From the NCBI RefSeq assembly GCF_001571225.1, contig NZ_BCTJ01000001.1, forward strand, positions 124,001 through 188,000: 64,000 bases of DNA, written 5' to 3'. Positions 1 through 9,886 of the stretch are shown here, one piece after another. Position 1 is the first letter of the stretch, and each line of letters begins with the position of its first letter. The stretch comes from Hydrogenophaga palleronii NBRC 102513. GTDB taxonomy: Bacteria; Pseudomonadota; Gammaproteobacteria; Burkholderiales; Burkholderiaceae_C. The translations under genes and the position numbers were made by a program. The notes under the pieces are model-generated. The model was given only the letters and a program-made list of their open reading frames with translations, did not search any database and was not told the DNA's origin.

Positions 1-659
1 TTGTCGTCGGTGCCCGGTTTGCGTGCGCCGGCGAGCACTGCGACACCGCGTTGCACGGCCGGTCGGGCCGCGATGGTGTCGAACCAGACCTTCAAACGAG
101 GGTAGTCGGCCCAGTCGATGCCCTGGTTCTGCCAGCTGCGCAGCCAGGGGAAGATGGCGATGTCGGCGATGCTGTACTGGTTGCCGGCGATGAACTTCTG
201 CTCGGCCAGTTGCCGGTCCATCACGCCGTAGAGGCGCTTGGCCTCGTTGGTGTAGCGGTTCACGGCGTAGTCGATCTTCTCGGGCGCGTAGATGCGGAAG
301 TGGTGTGCCTGCCCCAGCATCGGGCCGACACCGCCCATCTGGAACATCAGCCACTCCAGCGCCTTGAACTTCGCGCGGTCGCTCCTGGGCAGGAACTTGC
401 CGGTCTTGCTGGCGAGGTAGAGCAGGATCGCACCCGACTCGAACAGGCTGATGCTTTTACCGTCAGGGCCGGCGCTGTCGACCAGCGCGGGGATCTTGTT
501 GTTCGGGCTGATCTTGAGGAAGTCGGGCTGGAACTGATCGCCCTTGCCGATGTCGACCGCGTGCACCTGCCAGTCGCGGCCCAGGCGGAATCCGCACTCC
601 TCCAGCATGATGTGGACCTTGTGTCCGTTGGGGGTGGGCCAGGAGTAGACGTCGATCAT
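1..659 (-). CDS. Glutathione S-transferase, YghU/YfcG-like (partial, 3' end off window)
   Basis: Glutathione transferase-fold protein of the Nu-class (YghU/YfcG) disulfide-bond reductase type. It is cut by the left edge: the frame is open to position 1, giving at least 219 residues. The N-terminal thioredoxin-like half begins MIDVYSWPTPNGHKV, with the T-P-N-G-x-K signature of this class. NNKIPALVD (about residues 53-61) carries the cis-Pro, and FESGAILLYLA (73-83) carries the E-S pair that contacts glutathione. The C-terminal helical half shows AGNQYSIADIAIFPW. The start is the ATG just inside the divergent boundary; a longer start is not supported. Known members reduce small disulfides or peroxides with GSH in the cytosol; the substrate here is not readable. 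It is co-oriented with the acyl-CoA genes to its right but about 100 bp away, so operon membership is uncertain. Confidence 0.85.
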   Translation of the reverse strand, partial: MIDVYSWPTPNGHKVHIMLEECGFRLGRDWQVHAVDIGKGDQFQPDFLKISPNNKIPALVDSAGPDGKSISLFESGAILLYLASKTGKFLPRSDRAKFKALEWLMFQMGGVGPMLGQAHHFRIYAPEKIDYAVNRYTNEAKRLYGVMDRQLAEQKFIAGNQYSIADIAIFPWLRSWQNQGIDWADYPRLKVWFDTIAARPAVQRGVAVLAGARKPGTDD

Positions 660-763
660 GGGTTTGCCTCGGTGCTCAGAAAAGAATGGGTTTTCGGGAC
701 GGCCACTCTAAGGCAAAGCAGGGGCCCGTGAACGGGCGCGGGAAAAGCGCCCGGCCTGTTGCG

Positions 764-2023
<1,260 letters not shown>

Positions 2024-2062
2024 CGTGTCTCCAGTGGAAAGTGTGTGTGGGGTGTAGGAGGG

Positions 2063-3154
2063 TCAGCGGGGGCTGCTGCTGGCGAAGCGCCAGGCCAGCT
2101 CGGCCATGGGGCGGGCGCCTGCGGCGGACTTCACCGCCTGGTCGCTGGAGGCGGTGCCGGCTTCCACGCGCTTGGCAATGCCTTGCAGGATGGCTGCGAG
2201 GCGGAACATGTTGTAGGCGAGGTAGAAGTTCCAGTCGGCCTTGAGCTGCGCCGGTTCGGCCAGCCCGGTGCGCGCGCAGTAGCGCGCGATGTAGTCGTCT
2301 TCGCAGGGGATGCCCAGAGTGGGCAGGTCCAGCCCGCTGATGCCGCGGAACAGGCCCGGCGGGATGTGCCAGGACATGCAGTGGTAGCTGAAATCGGCCA
2401 GCGGGTGGCCCAGGGTGGAGAGTTCCCAGTCCAGCACGGCCAGCACGCGTGGCTCCGTCGGATGGAACATCAGGTTGTCGAGGCGGAAGTCGCCGTGCAC
2501 CACGGACAGCAGGGACTCGTTGCGCGCCATGGCCGGAATGTTGGCGGGCAGCCATTCCATCAGCCGGTCCATCTCGGCAATCGGCTGTGTGATGGACGCC
2601 TGGTACTGCTTGCTCCAGCGGCCGATCTGGCGCTCGAAGTAGTTGCCGGGTTTGCCATAACCGTCGAGCCCGATCTGCAGCGGCTTGACGGTGTGCAGCG
2701 CGGCGATCACGCGGTTCATCTCGTCGTAGATCTCGCTGCGCTCTGCGGGCGTCAGGCCGGGCAGGGCCTGGTCCCAGAGCACGCGGCCTTCCAGGTACTC
2801 CATCACGTAGAAGGCGCGGCCGATCACCGATTCGTCTTCGCACAGCACATGCATCTCGGGCACCGGCACGGCGCTGCCTTGCAGCGCGCTCATGACGCGG
2901 AACTCGCGTTCGATGGCGTGGGCCGACGGCAGCAGCTTGGCCACCGGGCCGGGCTTGGCGCGCATGACGTAGGCGCGCTGCGGCGTGATCAGCTTGTAGG
3001 TCGGATTGGACTGGCCGCCCTTGAACAGCTCGACGCTGAGCGGGCCGGCAAACCCCGGCAGGGCGGTGTGCAGCCAGCGCTCCAGGGCGGAGACGTCGAA
3101 AGCGTGTTGTCCGGTAACGGCACGCGTGCCGGTGAAGTGCTGTGTTTCGCTCAT
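2063..3154 (-). CDS. Phosphotransferase (APH fold), probable 4-hydroxyacyl-CoA kinase partner
   Basis: A 363-residue protein with the aminoglycoside-phosphotransferase/choline-kinase fold. The N lobe has the glycine-rich FKGGQSNPTYKL (44-55) and a putative ATP-binding Lys in YVMRAKP (about 67). The catalytic loop is VVHGDFRLDN (218-227), and the metal-binding Asp lies in LDWELSTLGHP (241-251). These match the kinase part of ACAD10/ACAD11 and the bacterial LvaA kinase, which phosphorylates the 4-hydroxyl of 4-hydroxyacyl-CoA; they do not suggest antibiotic resistance. It is followed after 39 bp by the matching dehydrogenase gene, so the two probably share a transcript. An alternative is a general 'phosphotransferase family protein' acting on another hydroxylated CoA ester. 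Confidence 0.85.
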   Translation of the reverse strand: MSETQHFTGTRAVTGQHAFDVSALERWLHTALPGFAGPLSVELFKGGQSNPTYKLITPQRAYVMRAKPGPVAKLLPSAHAIEREFRVMSALQGSAVPVPEMHVLCEDESVIGRAFYVMEYLEGRVLWDQALPGLTPAERSEIYDEMNRVIAALHTVKPLQIGLDGYGKPGNYFERQIGRWSKQYQASITQPIAEMDRLMEWLPANIPAMARNESLLSVVHGDFRLDNLMFHPTEPRVLAVLDWELSTLGHPLADFSYHCMSWHIPPGLFRGISGLDLPTLGIPCEDDYIARYCARTGLAEPAQLKADWNFYLAYNMFRLAAILQGIAKRVEAGTASSDQAVKSAAGARPMAELAWRFASSSPR

Positions 3155-3227
3155 GCGGTGTGGTGGCCCGTGGCCATGTGGGGTGGAATGGCCAGAACCC
3201 TCAACCGCGAGCGCGCCGCGGGGAGGG

Positions 3228-3947
3228 TCAGGTCTCGGCTTCGGCGATGCGCATCAGCATGCTGCGGTTGCGCACCACCAGGCCGCCTTGTTCGATGCGG
3301 ATCGCTTCCTCGCGCTCCATCGATTTGAGTTCCTGGTTGACGCGCTGGCGTGAGGCGCCCAGCAATTGCGCCAGTTCTTCCTGCGCCAGTTGCAGGCCGA
3401 TGCGCATCTCGCTGCCATCGGCCAGGCAGGGCACGCCGTAGCTGCGCACCAGGTGCAGCAGCTGTTTGGCCAGGCGTGCGCGCAGCGGCAAGGTGTTGAG
3501 GTCTTCCACCAGGCCGAACAGCGTGCGGATGCGCCGCGCCTGCAGGCGCATCAGCGCTTCGTACAGCTCGACGTGCGCGGTCAGGATCTTCTGGAAGTCG
3601 GTGCGTGCCACGCACAGCAGCGTGGTCACGCCATGTGCATACGCATCGTGCGTGCGCTGGTCGCCGTCGAACATCGCCACATCGCCGAACCACACGCCCG
3701 GCTCCACATAGGTCAGCGTGATCTGCTTGCCCGAGAGCGAGGTGGAGCTCACGCGCACCGCGCCGCGGGCCACTGCCGACCATTCGGCCGGCGGGTCGCC
3801 GCGGGCGACGATCAGGTCGCCGTCCTTGAATCGCTTGACGTGGGCGCATCGGAGAATGTCGTGACGCAGGGAAGGTGAAAGACTGCTGAACCAGCGACCG
3901 TTGTTGATCGCCTCGCGTTCTTCCATTGTCAGAATCGGTTCGTCCAT
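3228..3947 (-). CDS. Crp/Fnr-family transcriptional regulator
   Basis: A 239-residue regulator with an N-terminal cyclic-nucleotide-binding-type beta roll (about 20-135) and a C-terminal winged helix. The helix-turn-helix reads LAQEELAQLLGASRQRVNQE (187-206), typical of Crp/Fnr proteins. No cysteine cluster for an Fe-S centre is present at the N terminus, so Fnr-type oxygen sensing is unlikely; the ligand is unknown. The beta roll contains GVWFGDVAMFDG, close to the phosphate-binding region of Crp but not a full cAMP site. It sits between the enoyl-CoA isomerase gene and the kinase/dehydrogenase pair in the same orientation, which makes it a candidate regulator of this acyl-CoA module (inference). 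Confidence 0.88.
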   Translation of the reverse strand: MDEPILTMEEREAINNGRWFSSLSPSLRHDILRCAHVKRFKDGDLIVARGDPPAEWSAVARGAVRVSSTSLSGKQITLTYVEPGVWFGDVAMFDGDQRTHDAYAHGVTTLLCVARTDFQKILTAHVELYEALMRLQARRIRTLFGLVEDLNTLPLRARLAKQLLHLVRSYGVPCLADGSEMRIGLQLAQEELAQLLGASRQRVNQELKSMEREEAIRIEQGGLVVRNRSMLMRIAEAET

Positions 3948-4055
3948 AGGCTGTCTTTTGAGTGACTGGAAAGTGATTCATTGTCGCCACTGGGACGTGG
4001 CACATGGATCAGGGTATGTGCGCAGAAGGGTCTTCCGCGCAGGCTCCGGGCCGTG

Positions 4056-4835
4056 TCAGCGGTAGTTGGCCGGGCGTTTTTCCATGAAGGCGGCGATGCC
4101 TTCGCCCGCGTTGGCGTGGTGCAGGTTGCGCACGAAATGATCGCGCTCGGCATCGAGCTGCGCGTGCAGCGCCACGGTGGCGGCGTCGTTGGCGAGTTCC
4201 TTGATGCTCGCCAGCGCATTGGGCGCGCGCGCGTTCAGGCGCTCGCACAAGGACAGCGCATCGGCCAGTGATTCGCCGGTGCTGCTGACCTGGCTCACCA
4301 CACCCAGTTGCTGCAGCCGCTCGGCACCGACGCGGTCGCCACACAGCAACAACTGCAAGGCGGTGGCGCGGGGCAGGGCGCGCATCAGGCTCCAGGTGGC
4401 ACCGCCGTCGGGTGAGAGGCCGACGTTGGCGTAGGCCATCACGAACACGCTGCCTTGTGCCGCCACGATCAGGTCACAGGCCAGCGCGAGTGAGAAGCCT
4501 GCACCGGCGCAGGCACCTTCCACCGCCGCCACCACCGGCTTGGGGAACGCGCGGATGGTTTCGATCCAGTTGTGCAAACCCTCGATGCTCTGGGCTTGCA
4601 CCTCGGGCGCTTGCTGCCGGTTGGCGAGCAGGCGCTGCAGGTTGCCACCCGCGCAGAAGTTGCCGCCTTCGCCTGTGATCACGACGCTGCGAACCTCCGG
4701 GCTGCTCTCGGCGATGTTGAGCGCTTCAACGCCGGCGGCGTACATGTCGGGGCCCAGCGCGTTGCGATGCTCGGGGTTGCTGATGGTCAGCACCATGGTC
4801 TGGCCATGGCTGTGGCTCTTGAGGCTGGCGGTCAT
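4056..4835 (-). CDS. Enoyl-CoA hydratase/isomerase family protein, PaaG-like
   Basis: A 259-residue crotonase-fold protein. The oxyanion-hole segments are NFCAGGNL (59-66) and GACAGAG (107-113). Both glutamates of classical enoyl-CoA hydratase are missing: the first falls on Ser115 (in GFSLALACD) and the second on about Tyr135. Instead GLSPDGGATWSL (139-150) offers an Asp (143) in the position used by PaaG-type isomerases. A double-bond or oxepin-type isomerase is therefore more likely than a hydratase. The frame stays open far upstream, but the chosen ATG gives the family length and begins MTASLKSHSHGQTMVL. It lies downstream of the PaaH-like dehydrogenase in the same orientation, with a 137-bp gap. 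Confidence 0.85.
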   Translation of the reverse strand: MTASLKSHSHGQTMVLTISNPEHRNALGPDMYAAGVEALNIAESSPEVRSVVITGEGGNFCAGGNLQRLLANRQQAPEVQAQSIEGLHNWIETIRAFPKPVVAAVEGACAGAGFSLALACDLIVAAQGSVFVMAYANVGLSPDGGATWSLMRALPRATALQLLLCGDRVGAERLQQLGVVSQVSSTGESLADALSLCERLNARAPNALASIKELANDAATVALHAQLDAERDHFVRNLHHANAGEGIAAFMEKRPANYR

Positions 4836-4895
4836 GTGGTGAGGCTTTCGCTGGTTGGCTGTTGAAGAGGTGTCGCCGGGCCGCTGCCGGCCCAC

Positions 4896-4975
4896 ACCGT
4901 GGCACCGGCCAGGCCGGGACACGGGTGTGGCCCCGCGCGGGGGAGGCGCGAGGTGGTGCAGGGGCGCAGCGCTCA
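4896..4975. repeat. Possible diverged copy of a dispersed GC-rich palindromic repeat
   Basis: Between the two acyl-CoA genes, this stretch has CCGGCC-AGGCCGG, then GTGGCCCC-GCGC-GGGG, then GGGGCGCAGCGCTCA. The same order of blocks occurs in the clearer repeat copies at 36290-36354 and 49311-49380. The match is loose and was judged by eye only. It may instead be an ordinary GC-rich hairpin or terminator after the dehydrogenase gene. Confidence 0.3.
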
Positions 4976-6493
4976 GGCTTCCTCGTGCGTCAGGCTCAGG
5001 CCCAGCGCGCCGCGGCGGCGCAGCCAGGGCGAAGGGCGGTAACGCGGGTCGCCGTAGACGGTCTGCAGGTTGAACAGGATCTCCAGAACGTTGGTCGGGC
5101 CGATGCGGTCGCCCAGGGCCAGCGGGCCGGCGGGGTAGCCCAGGCCGAGCGTGACCGCCACGTCCAGGTCGGCCGGCGAGCAGACGCCTTGCTGGCACAT
5201 GTCGGTGGCGATGTTGATGATGGTCGCCACCACGCGCTGCGTGACGAAGCCACCACTGTCGCGCACCACGCTCACGGCCTTGCCGTCGCTGGCGAACAGC
5301 GCGTGGGCCGCGTCGCGCATGTCGCTGCGGGTGGCCGGGTTGGTGGCCAGCACGCGGCGGCGGGTGGACGCGTCGTCCAGCATCATGTCGATGCCCATGG
5401 TGCGCGAGGCGTCGAGGCGCTCGACCGCGGCCAGCGTGGTCACGTCCAGGCCGAGCGGGGCGACCAGGATGAGCGCTTCCGCCGACGGTGCGGCACCGGT
5501 CTCGATGCGCGCGCCCAGGTCTTTCAGCAACTGGTAGAGCTCGGGCCGGCGCGCCGCTTTGGGCGACACCCACACCGGTGGCAGGTTGGCCACCGTGGGC
5601 ACGGGCGGCTCCGCAGGCACCTGGGCCACGCCCTTGTCATACACATAAAAACCTTCACCGACCTTCTTGCCGACCACGCCGCCGGCCAGGCGCTGCGCGG
5701 TGATCACGCTCGGGCGGTAGCGCGGTTCTTCAAAGTACTGGTGGTAGATCGACTCCATCACCGGGTGCGACACGTCCAGCGCGGTCAGGTCCATCAGCTC
5801 GAAGGGGCCGAGCTTGAAGCCCACCTGGTCTTTCAGGATGCGGTCGATGGTGGCGAAGTCGGCCACGCGCTCGCCCACCACCCGCAGGGCCTCGGTGCCG
5901 TAGCCGCGGCCGGCGTGGTTGACGATGAAGCCCGGCGTGTCTTGCGCGGTGACCGGGGTGTGGCCGAACTGGCGGGAGTAGTCGGTCAGGCGTTGGCAGA
6001 CAGCGGCGCTGGTCTTGAGGCCGGCGATGACTTCAACCACCTTCATCAGCGGCACCGGGTTGAAGAAGTGGTAACCGGCGAGCTGGGCGGGCCGCTTGAG
6101 GGCGGCGGCGATGGAGGTGACCGAGAGCGAGGACGTGTTGGTGGCCAGCACTGCGTCGGGACCGACGATGGCTTCGAGGTCGGCGAACAGGCGCTGCTTT
6201 ACGTCCAGCCGTTCGACGATGGCTTCCACCACCAGATCGCAGGGCGCGAGGTCGGTCAGGGCCGTGGCCAGGTGCAGGCGCGACAGGCAGGACTCCATCT
6301 GCTCCGTGTCCATGCGGTTCTTGCCCACCAGGGTCTGCCAGGTGGTTTGAAGGGCAGCGCGCGCGGCTTCAGCGGCACCGGGTTGAAGGTCAAACAGCCA
6401 GACCTCGCTGCCTGCCTGGGCGGCCATCTGGGCGATGCCGCGGCCCATCGCGCCGGTTCCTACGATGCCTGCTTTCGGAAATATGGGTTGCAT
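4973..6493 (-). CDS. paaH: 3-hydroxyacyl-CoA dehydrogenase, PaaH-like
   Basis: NAD-dependent 3-hydroxyacyl-CoA dehydrogenase of 506 residues. The N-terminal Rossmann domain begins KAGIVGTGAMGRGIAQM (GxGxxG at 12-17). NTSSLS (119-124) and GYHFFNPVPLM (140-150) carry the catalytic region, followed by the first 3HCDH C-terminal domain. A long second C-terminal domain (about 400-500) contains GLGYPAGPLALGDRIGP. This two-domain tail and the length match PaaH of the phenylacetate pathway rather than the 280-residue Hbd type. The frame is open 38 codons further upstream, but MQPIFPKAG at 6493 is the natural start. Its start codon is only 44 bp from that of the divergent fimV-like gene. With the PaaG-like gene next to it, it could serve late steps of phenylacetate or general beta-oxidation; the rest of a paa cluster is not in the window. 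Confidence 0.85.
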   Translation of the reverse strand: MQPIFPKAGIVGTGAMGRGIAQMAAQAGSEVWLFDLQPGAAEAARAALQTTWQTLVGKNRMDTEQMESCLSRLHLATALTDLAPCDLVVEAIVERLDVKQRLFADLEAIVGPDAVLATNTSSLSVTSIAAALKRPAQLAGYHFFNPVPLMKVVEVIAGLKTSAAVCQRLTDYSRQFGHTPVTAQDTPGFIVNHAGRGYGTEALRVVGERVADFATIDRILKDQVGFKLGPFELMDLTALDVSHPVMESIYHQYFEEPRYRPSVITAQRLAGGVVGKKVGEGFYVYDKGVAQVPAEPPVPTVANLPPVWVSPKAARRPELYQLLKDLGARIETGAAPSAEALILVAPLGLDVTTLAAVERLDASRTMGIDMMLDDASTRRRVLATNPATRSDMRDAAHALFASDGKAVSVVRDSGGFVTQRVVATIINIATDMCQQGVCSPADLDVAVTLGLGYPAGPLALGDRIGPTNVLEILFNLQTVYGDPRYRPSPWLRRRGALGLSLTHEEA

Positions 6494-6537
6494 TTGTGTG
6501 TCGTATTTGGAAAGAAGCTGTCTGGAGCTATGACAGA

Positions 6538-8649
6538 ATGGCCAAACGAAAAAATCGAAGGACTTCCGACGTGCGCCAGACATGGACAGCCTGTATTCTG
6601 CTATCAACTGCGCTGAGCTGTTCCGCCGCCACTCTTGGGCGGCACAGTGGGGCCGCCATCATTGGCCAACCACTGGATGTCCGGGTGCAGGTGTTGTTGG
6701 CACCAGGTGATGACCTGAGCAACCAGTGCCTGACGGCGGATGTGTATTACGGCGACAGCCAGATTCCGGCGGGTGCCGTGCGCAGCACACCGCAAAAGAC
6801 CGCACCCGATGCCGAGGCCTCGGTCCGCATCCAGTCCAGCATCGCGATCAACGAGCCCATCGTCACCCTGTATGTGAAAGCGGGTTGCGGCAGGCCTTTC
6901 ACGCGCCGCTTCGTATTGCTGGCCGATCCCCTCAACGAGCCGATGGCCGCGGCACCGGCCAGCGCCGCGCCATCACCAGCAACTGTGCGCGCGGCAGAGG
7001 CACCGGGTGCCGGTGAAGGCGCTGCCGCAGCGCGCAGCAACAACCGACCTGCCGCGTCAGCATCTAGTGCCGCAGCCCCTGCGCGCACGGCCGCCGCCAG
7101 CGCGACACGCGCCCCGGCCGCACGCCCGCCCAGCGTGGTGCGCCGCGCTGCGCCTGCTGCTGCGGCCCCGGCCGCACCGCGGCTCACGCTGGACCCGATC
7201 GACCTCGATCCCGGCATCGAACGCAACCCGGTGCTCAAGCTGTCGCCCTCGCTGCTGAGCGAGCCCGGCTCCAGCACCGAAGAGACCCGCGCCGCCGCCG
7301 GGCTGCTGTGGAAGGCCATCAACGCCACGCCCGAAGACGTGCTGCACGACGCACAACGGCTGGCCGCGCTCGAAGCCGAGGCTGCCCAGTTGCGCGCCGC
7401 GCAGGGCCAGAGCACGACCAGCATCAACGAGCTCAACAGCCAGCTCGAACAGGCACGCGACCAGCGTTACCGCAACTGGCTGGTGTACCTGCTCGGTGGC
7501 TTGCTGTTGCTGGCCTTGCTCGCGCTGTTGGTGTTGTCGCGCCGGCGCGCGGCAGCGGCGGACGGCACGCAGGCCTCACGTGCCTGGTGGTCGGCAGACC
7601 CGGCGGACAAGGCCGTGGCCGAACAGATTCCGCGCAACGTGCCGCAGGAGCCGCGCCGCAAGGTGCCGGCCCCGGTGGTGGCGCCAGTGGAGCAGGACAC
7701 GCAGGAAATCGATCTCGACCTGGGTCATCACTCCGCGCTCGACAGCCTGTCGCCCCTGGTGACCGAAGAGCTGCAGGCCCGCGACCGGCGCGACTTTTCG
7801 GCCAGCGCACTCGGCGTCTCGCGTTCGGTGGCCACCGAAGAGTTGTTCGACGTGCAGCAGCAGGCCGATTTCTTCGTCTCGCTGGGCGAAGACGAGCAGG
7901 CCATCCAGGTGCTGCGCAACCACCTGGCCGAGAGCCACGAGCCCAGCCCGCTGGCCTACCTCGACCTGTTCAAGCTGTACCACCGCCTGGGCCGTCGCAA
8001 GGACTACGACGCGCTGCGCGACGAGTTCAACCACGTGTTCAACGCCGGTGCGCCGCCGTTCTCGCAGTACGAGGACGTCGGGCGCGGCCTGGAAGCCTAC
8101 GAAACCGCGTTCAGCCGCATCCAGTCGCTCTGGCCGCAGCCGCGCGTGCTCGACCTGATCGAAGAATCGATCTTCCGCGACGCCAACGACGACCCGGTGG
8201 AGGTGTTTGACCTGGAGGCCTACCGCGAACTGCTGCTGCTGCACGCCATCGCCAAAGACCTGGTCAAGCGCGACGATCCGCCCGCGGCTCGGGCCTCCGG
8301 GTTCGGCGCCACCCGCATGCAGCCTTTGAAAGCCGAAGGGCGTTTGTCGGCGGCCGCGGAGACCGCACGCGCTGTCGCCGATGACGCGACGATCGCACGC
8401 AACACCCAACCCATGGGCCTGGACCTGCACTTTCCGGTGTCTTCGCGCATCGGGCTGGACGTGAACCTCGACGACCTGTCTGCCTTCTCGGCCTTCGAGG
8501 CCTCGCTGCCCGAGGTGTCGCCGCCGGTGGAGCCGAGTGCCCAAGCCCCGCAAGGGCCGCGTTCACCGGTCAGCAACATGATCGACTTCGAGGTGCTGGA
8601 CTTCTCGCCGCCGGAAGACCTGGATGGCAAGGACGGTGGCAAACGCTGA
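6538..8649 (+). CDS. fimV: FimV-like type IV pilus assembly / peptidoglycan-associated protein
   Basis: A 703-residue FimV/HubP-type protein. It has an N-terminal export signal (ACILLSTALSCSAA), then a periplasmic domain starting TLGRHSGAAIIGQPLDVRV. An Ala/Pro-rich linker follows (about 130-230), and a coiled-coil stretch with LEAEAAQLRAAQ precedes one membrane segment (LVYLLGGLLLLALLALLVL, about 315-335). The cytoplasmic C terminus contains a TPR-like region with LAYLDLFKLYHRLGRRKDY. FimV proteins organise polar type IV pilus components, which fits the pilU gene in this window. A GTG at 6571 with GAAGGA 8 nt upstream would give a more conventional signal peptide (MRQTWTACILL) and is a real alternative start; the ATG at 6538 has GGAG 10 nt upstream. 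Confidence 0.82.
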   Translation: MAKRKNRRTSDVRQTWTACILLSTALSCSAATLGRHSGAAIIGQPLDVRVQVLLAPGDDLSNQCLTADVYYGDSQIPAGAVRSTPQKTAPDAEASVRIQSSIAINEPIVTLYVKAGCGRPFTRRFVLLADPLNEPMAAAPASAAPSPATVRAAEAPGAGEGAAAARSNNRPAASASSAAAPARTAAASATRAPAARPPSVVRRAAPAAAAPAAPRLTLDPIDLDPGIERNPVLKLSPSLLSEPGSSTEETRAAAGLLWKAINATPEDVLHDAQRLAALEAEAAQLRAAQGQSTTSINELNSQLEQARDQRYRNWLVYLLGGLLLLALLALLVLSRRRAAAADGTQASRAWWSADPADKAVAEQIPRNVPQEPRRKVPAPVVAPVEQDTQEIDLDLGHHSALDSLSPLVTEELQARDRRDFSASALGVSRSVATEELFDVQQQADFFVSLGEDEQAIQVLRNHLAESHEPSPLAYLDLFKLYHRLGRRKDYDALRDEFNHVFNAGAPPFSQYEDVGRGLEAYETAFSRIQSLWPQPRVLDLIEESIFRDANDDPVEVFDLEAYRELLLLHAIAKDLVKRDDPPAARASGFGATRMQPLKAEGRLSAAAETARAVADDATIARNTQPMGLDLHFPVSSRIGLDVNLDDLSAFSAFEASLPEVSPPVEPSAQAPQGPRSPVSNMIDFEVLDFSPPEDLDGKDGGKR

Positions 8650-8698
8650 GGGCCTTTGGCCGAGTCCTCGCGGCCAGGCCTGATGGTCTGAAACCCAC

Positions 8699-8728
8699 AA
8701 AAAACGCCGGCATGAACCGGCGTTTTTT
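8699..8728. terminator. Bidirectional rho-independent terminator after fimV-like gene
   Basis: Perfect inverted repeat AAAAAACGCCGG - CATGAA - CCGGCGTTTTTT, with a T run on both strands. It lies between the convergent fimV-like gene and the hydroxyacid dehydrogenase gene and can end both transcripts. Confidence 0.9.
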
Positions 8729-8756
8729 CATGGTGGCGCGCCGGGTGGCGCGTTGT

Positions 8757-9764
8757 TCAGCGCCGGACCTGCAGGGCGCCGGGGTTGACGATGTTGGTCG
8801 GCGTGCCCTTGATGAAGTTCACCACGTTGTCGAAGGCCGCCGAGAAGTACATCTCGTAGCTGTCCTGCTCGACGTAGCCGATGTGTGGCGTGCAGATGCA
8901 GTTCTCCAGCCGCAGCAAGGCGTGGCCCTGCAGGATGGGCTCGGACTCGAAGACATCGATCGCGGCCAGGCCCGGACGGCCACGGTTCAGGCCGGCGATC
9001 AGCGCTTCGGGCTGGATGAGTTCGGCGCGTGAGGTGTTGACCAGCAAGGCGGTGGTCTTCATGCAGGCCAGGTCTTCGGCCGTCACGCAGCCCGCGCTGC
9101 TCTCGCTCAGGCGCAGGTGCAGGCTCAGCACGTCGGCCGATTCAAACAGGGCGGTCTTGCTCGGTGCCACGTCGTAACCATCGGCGGCGGCGCGGGCACG
9201 GCTTTCTTCACTGCCCCAGATCACCACGCGCATGCCGAAGGCGCGGCCGTAGCTCGCCACCATCTGGCCGATGCGGCCGTAGCTCCAGATGCCCAGCGTC
9301 TTGCCACGCAGCACCATGCCCACACCGAAGTTGGCCGGCATGGCCGCCGCCTTCAGGCCGGCCTGCTGCCAGGCGCCGTGCTTGAGGTTGGAGACGTACT
9401 GCGGAATGCGCCGCATGGAGGTGAGGATCAGGCCCCAGGTCAGCTCGGCCGTGGCGACCGGTGAACCCACGCCGTCGGCGACGGCAATGCCGCGTTCGGT
9501 GCAGGCATTGACGTCGACATGGCCGCCAACGCGTCCGGTCTGGACAATGAGTTTCAGTCGGGGCAGTTTTTCGACCAGCTGGCGCGTGATCTGTGTGCGT
9601 TCGCGGATCAGCACCACCACGTCGGCGTCGCGCAGCCGGATGGACAACTGGCCCACGCCCTTGACGGTATTGGTGAAGACCTTGGCCGGATAGGCTTCGA
9701 GTTTTTCGGCACAACGCAGCTTGCGCACAGCGTCCTGATAGTCATCGAGGATCACGATATTCAT
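8757..9764 (-). CDS. D-2-hydroxyacid dehydrogenase family protein
   Basis: NAD(P)-dependent D-isomer-specific 2-hydroxyacid dehydrogenase of 335 residues, the normal length. The substrate domain starts MNIVILDDYQDAV. The nucleotide-binding domain has LGIWSYGRIGQMVA (about 157-170). VNTSRAELI holds the catalytic Arg, and CTPHIGYVEQDSYE near 292-305 holds the catalytic His. The substrate (glycerate, phosphoglycerate, another 2-hydroxyacid) cannot be read from sequence. The branch with YGRIG in place of GxGxxG and an IGYVEQ ending is common in proteobacteria without an assigned substrate. It is transcribed alone, ends at the bidirectional terminator at 8699-8728, and is separated by about 120 bp from the lexA-side small gene. 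Confidence 0.88.
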   Translation of the reverse strand: MNIVILDDYQDAVRKLRCAEKLEAYPAKVFTNTVKGVGQLSIRLRDADVVVLIRERTQITRQLVEKLPRLKLIVQTGRVGGHVDVNACTERGIAVADGVGSPVATAELTWGLILTSMRRIPQYVSNLKHGAWQQAGLKAAAMPANFGVGMVLRGKTLGIWSYGRIGQMVASYGRAFGMRVVIWGSEESRARAAADGYDVAPSKTALFESADVLSLHLRLSESSAGCVTAEDLACMKTTALLVNTSRAELIQPEALIAGLNRGRPGLAAIDVFESEPILQGHALLRLENCICTPHIGYVEQDSYEMYFSAAFDNVVNFIKGTPTNIVNPGALQVRR

Positions 9765-9886
9765 GACCCTATTGTGCCTTCCCGCTCAGGCCAATCTGGA
9801 GAGCTGACCGCTGGTTACAAGCAGGGCCGCCACTTGCAGCGCGGCCCGCGCCGAAACGCAGCGGTTGCGTGCGGCGCGCACCGGTA

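Noticed and set aside
2063..3154. Aminoglycoside-resistance reading of the APH-fold kinase
   Set aside because: The adjacent ACAD10/11-type dehydrogenase and the long N lobe match the acyl-CoA kinase branch, not resistance enzymes.
4836..5573. Upstream extension of the PaaG-like gene into the neighbouring dehydrogenase gene
   Set aside because: The extension has no conservation and overlaps a real gene in another frame; the ATG at 4835 gives the family length.
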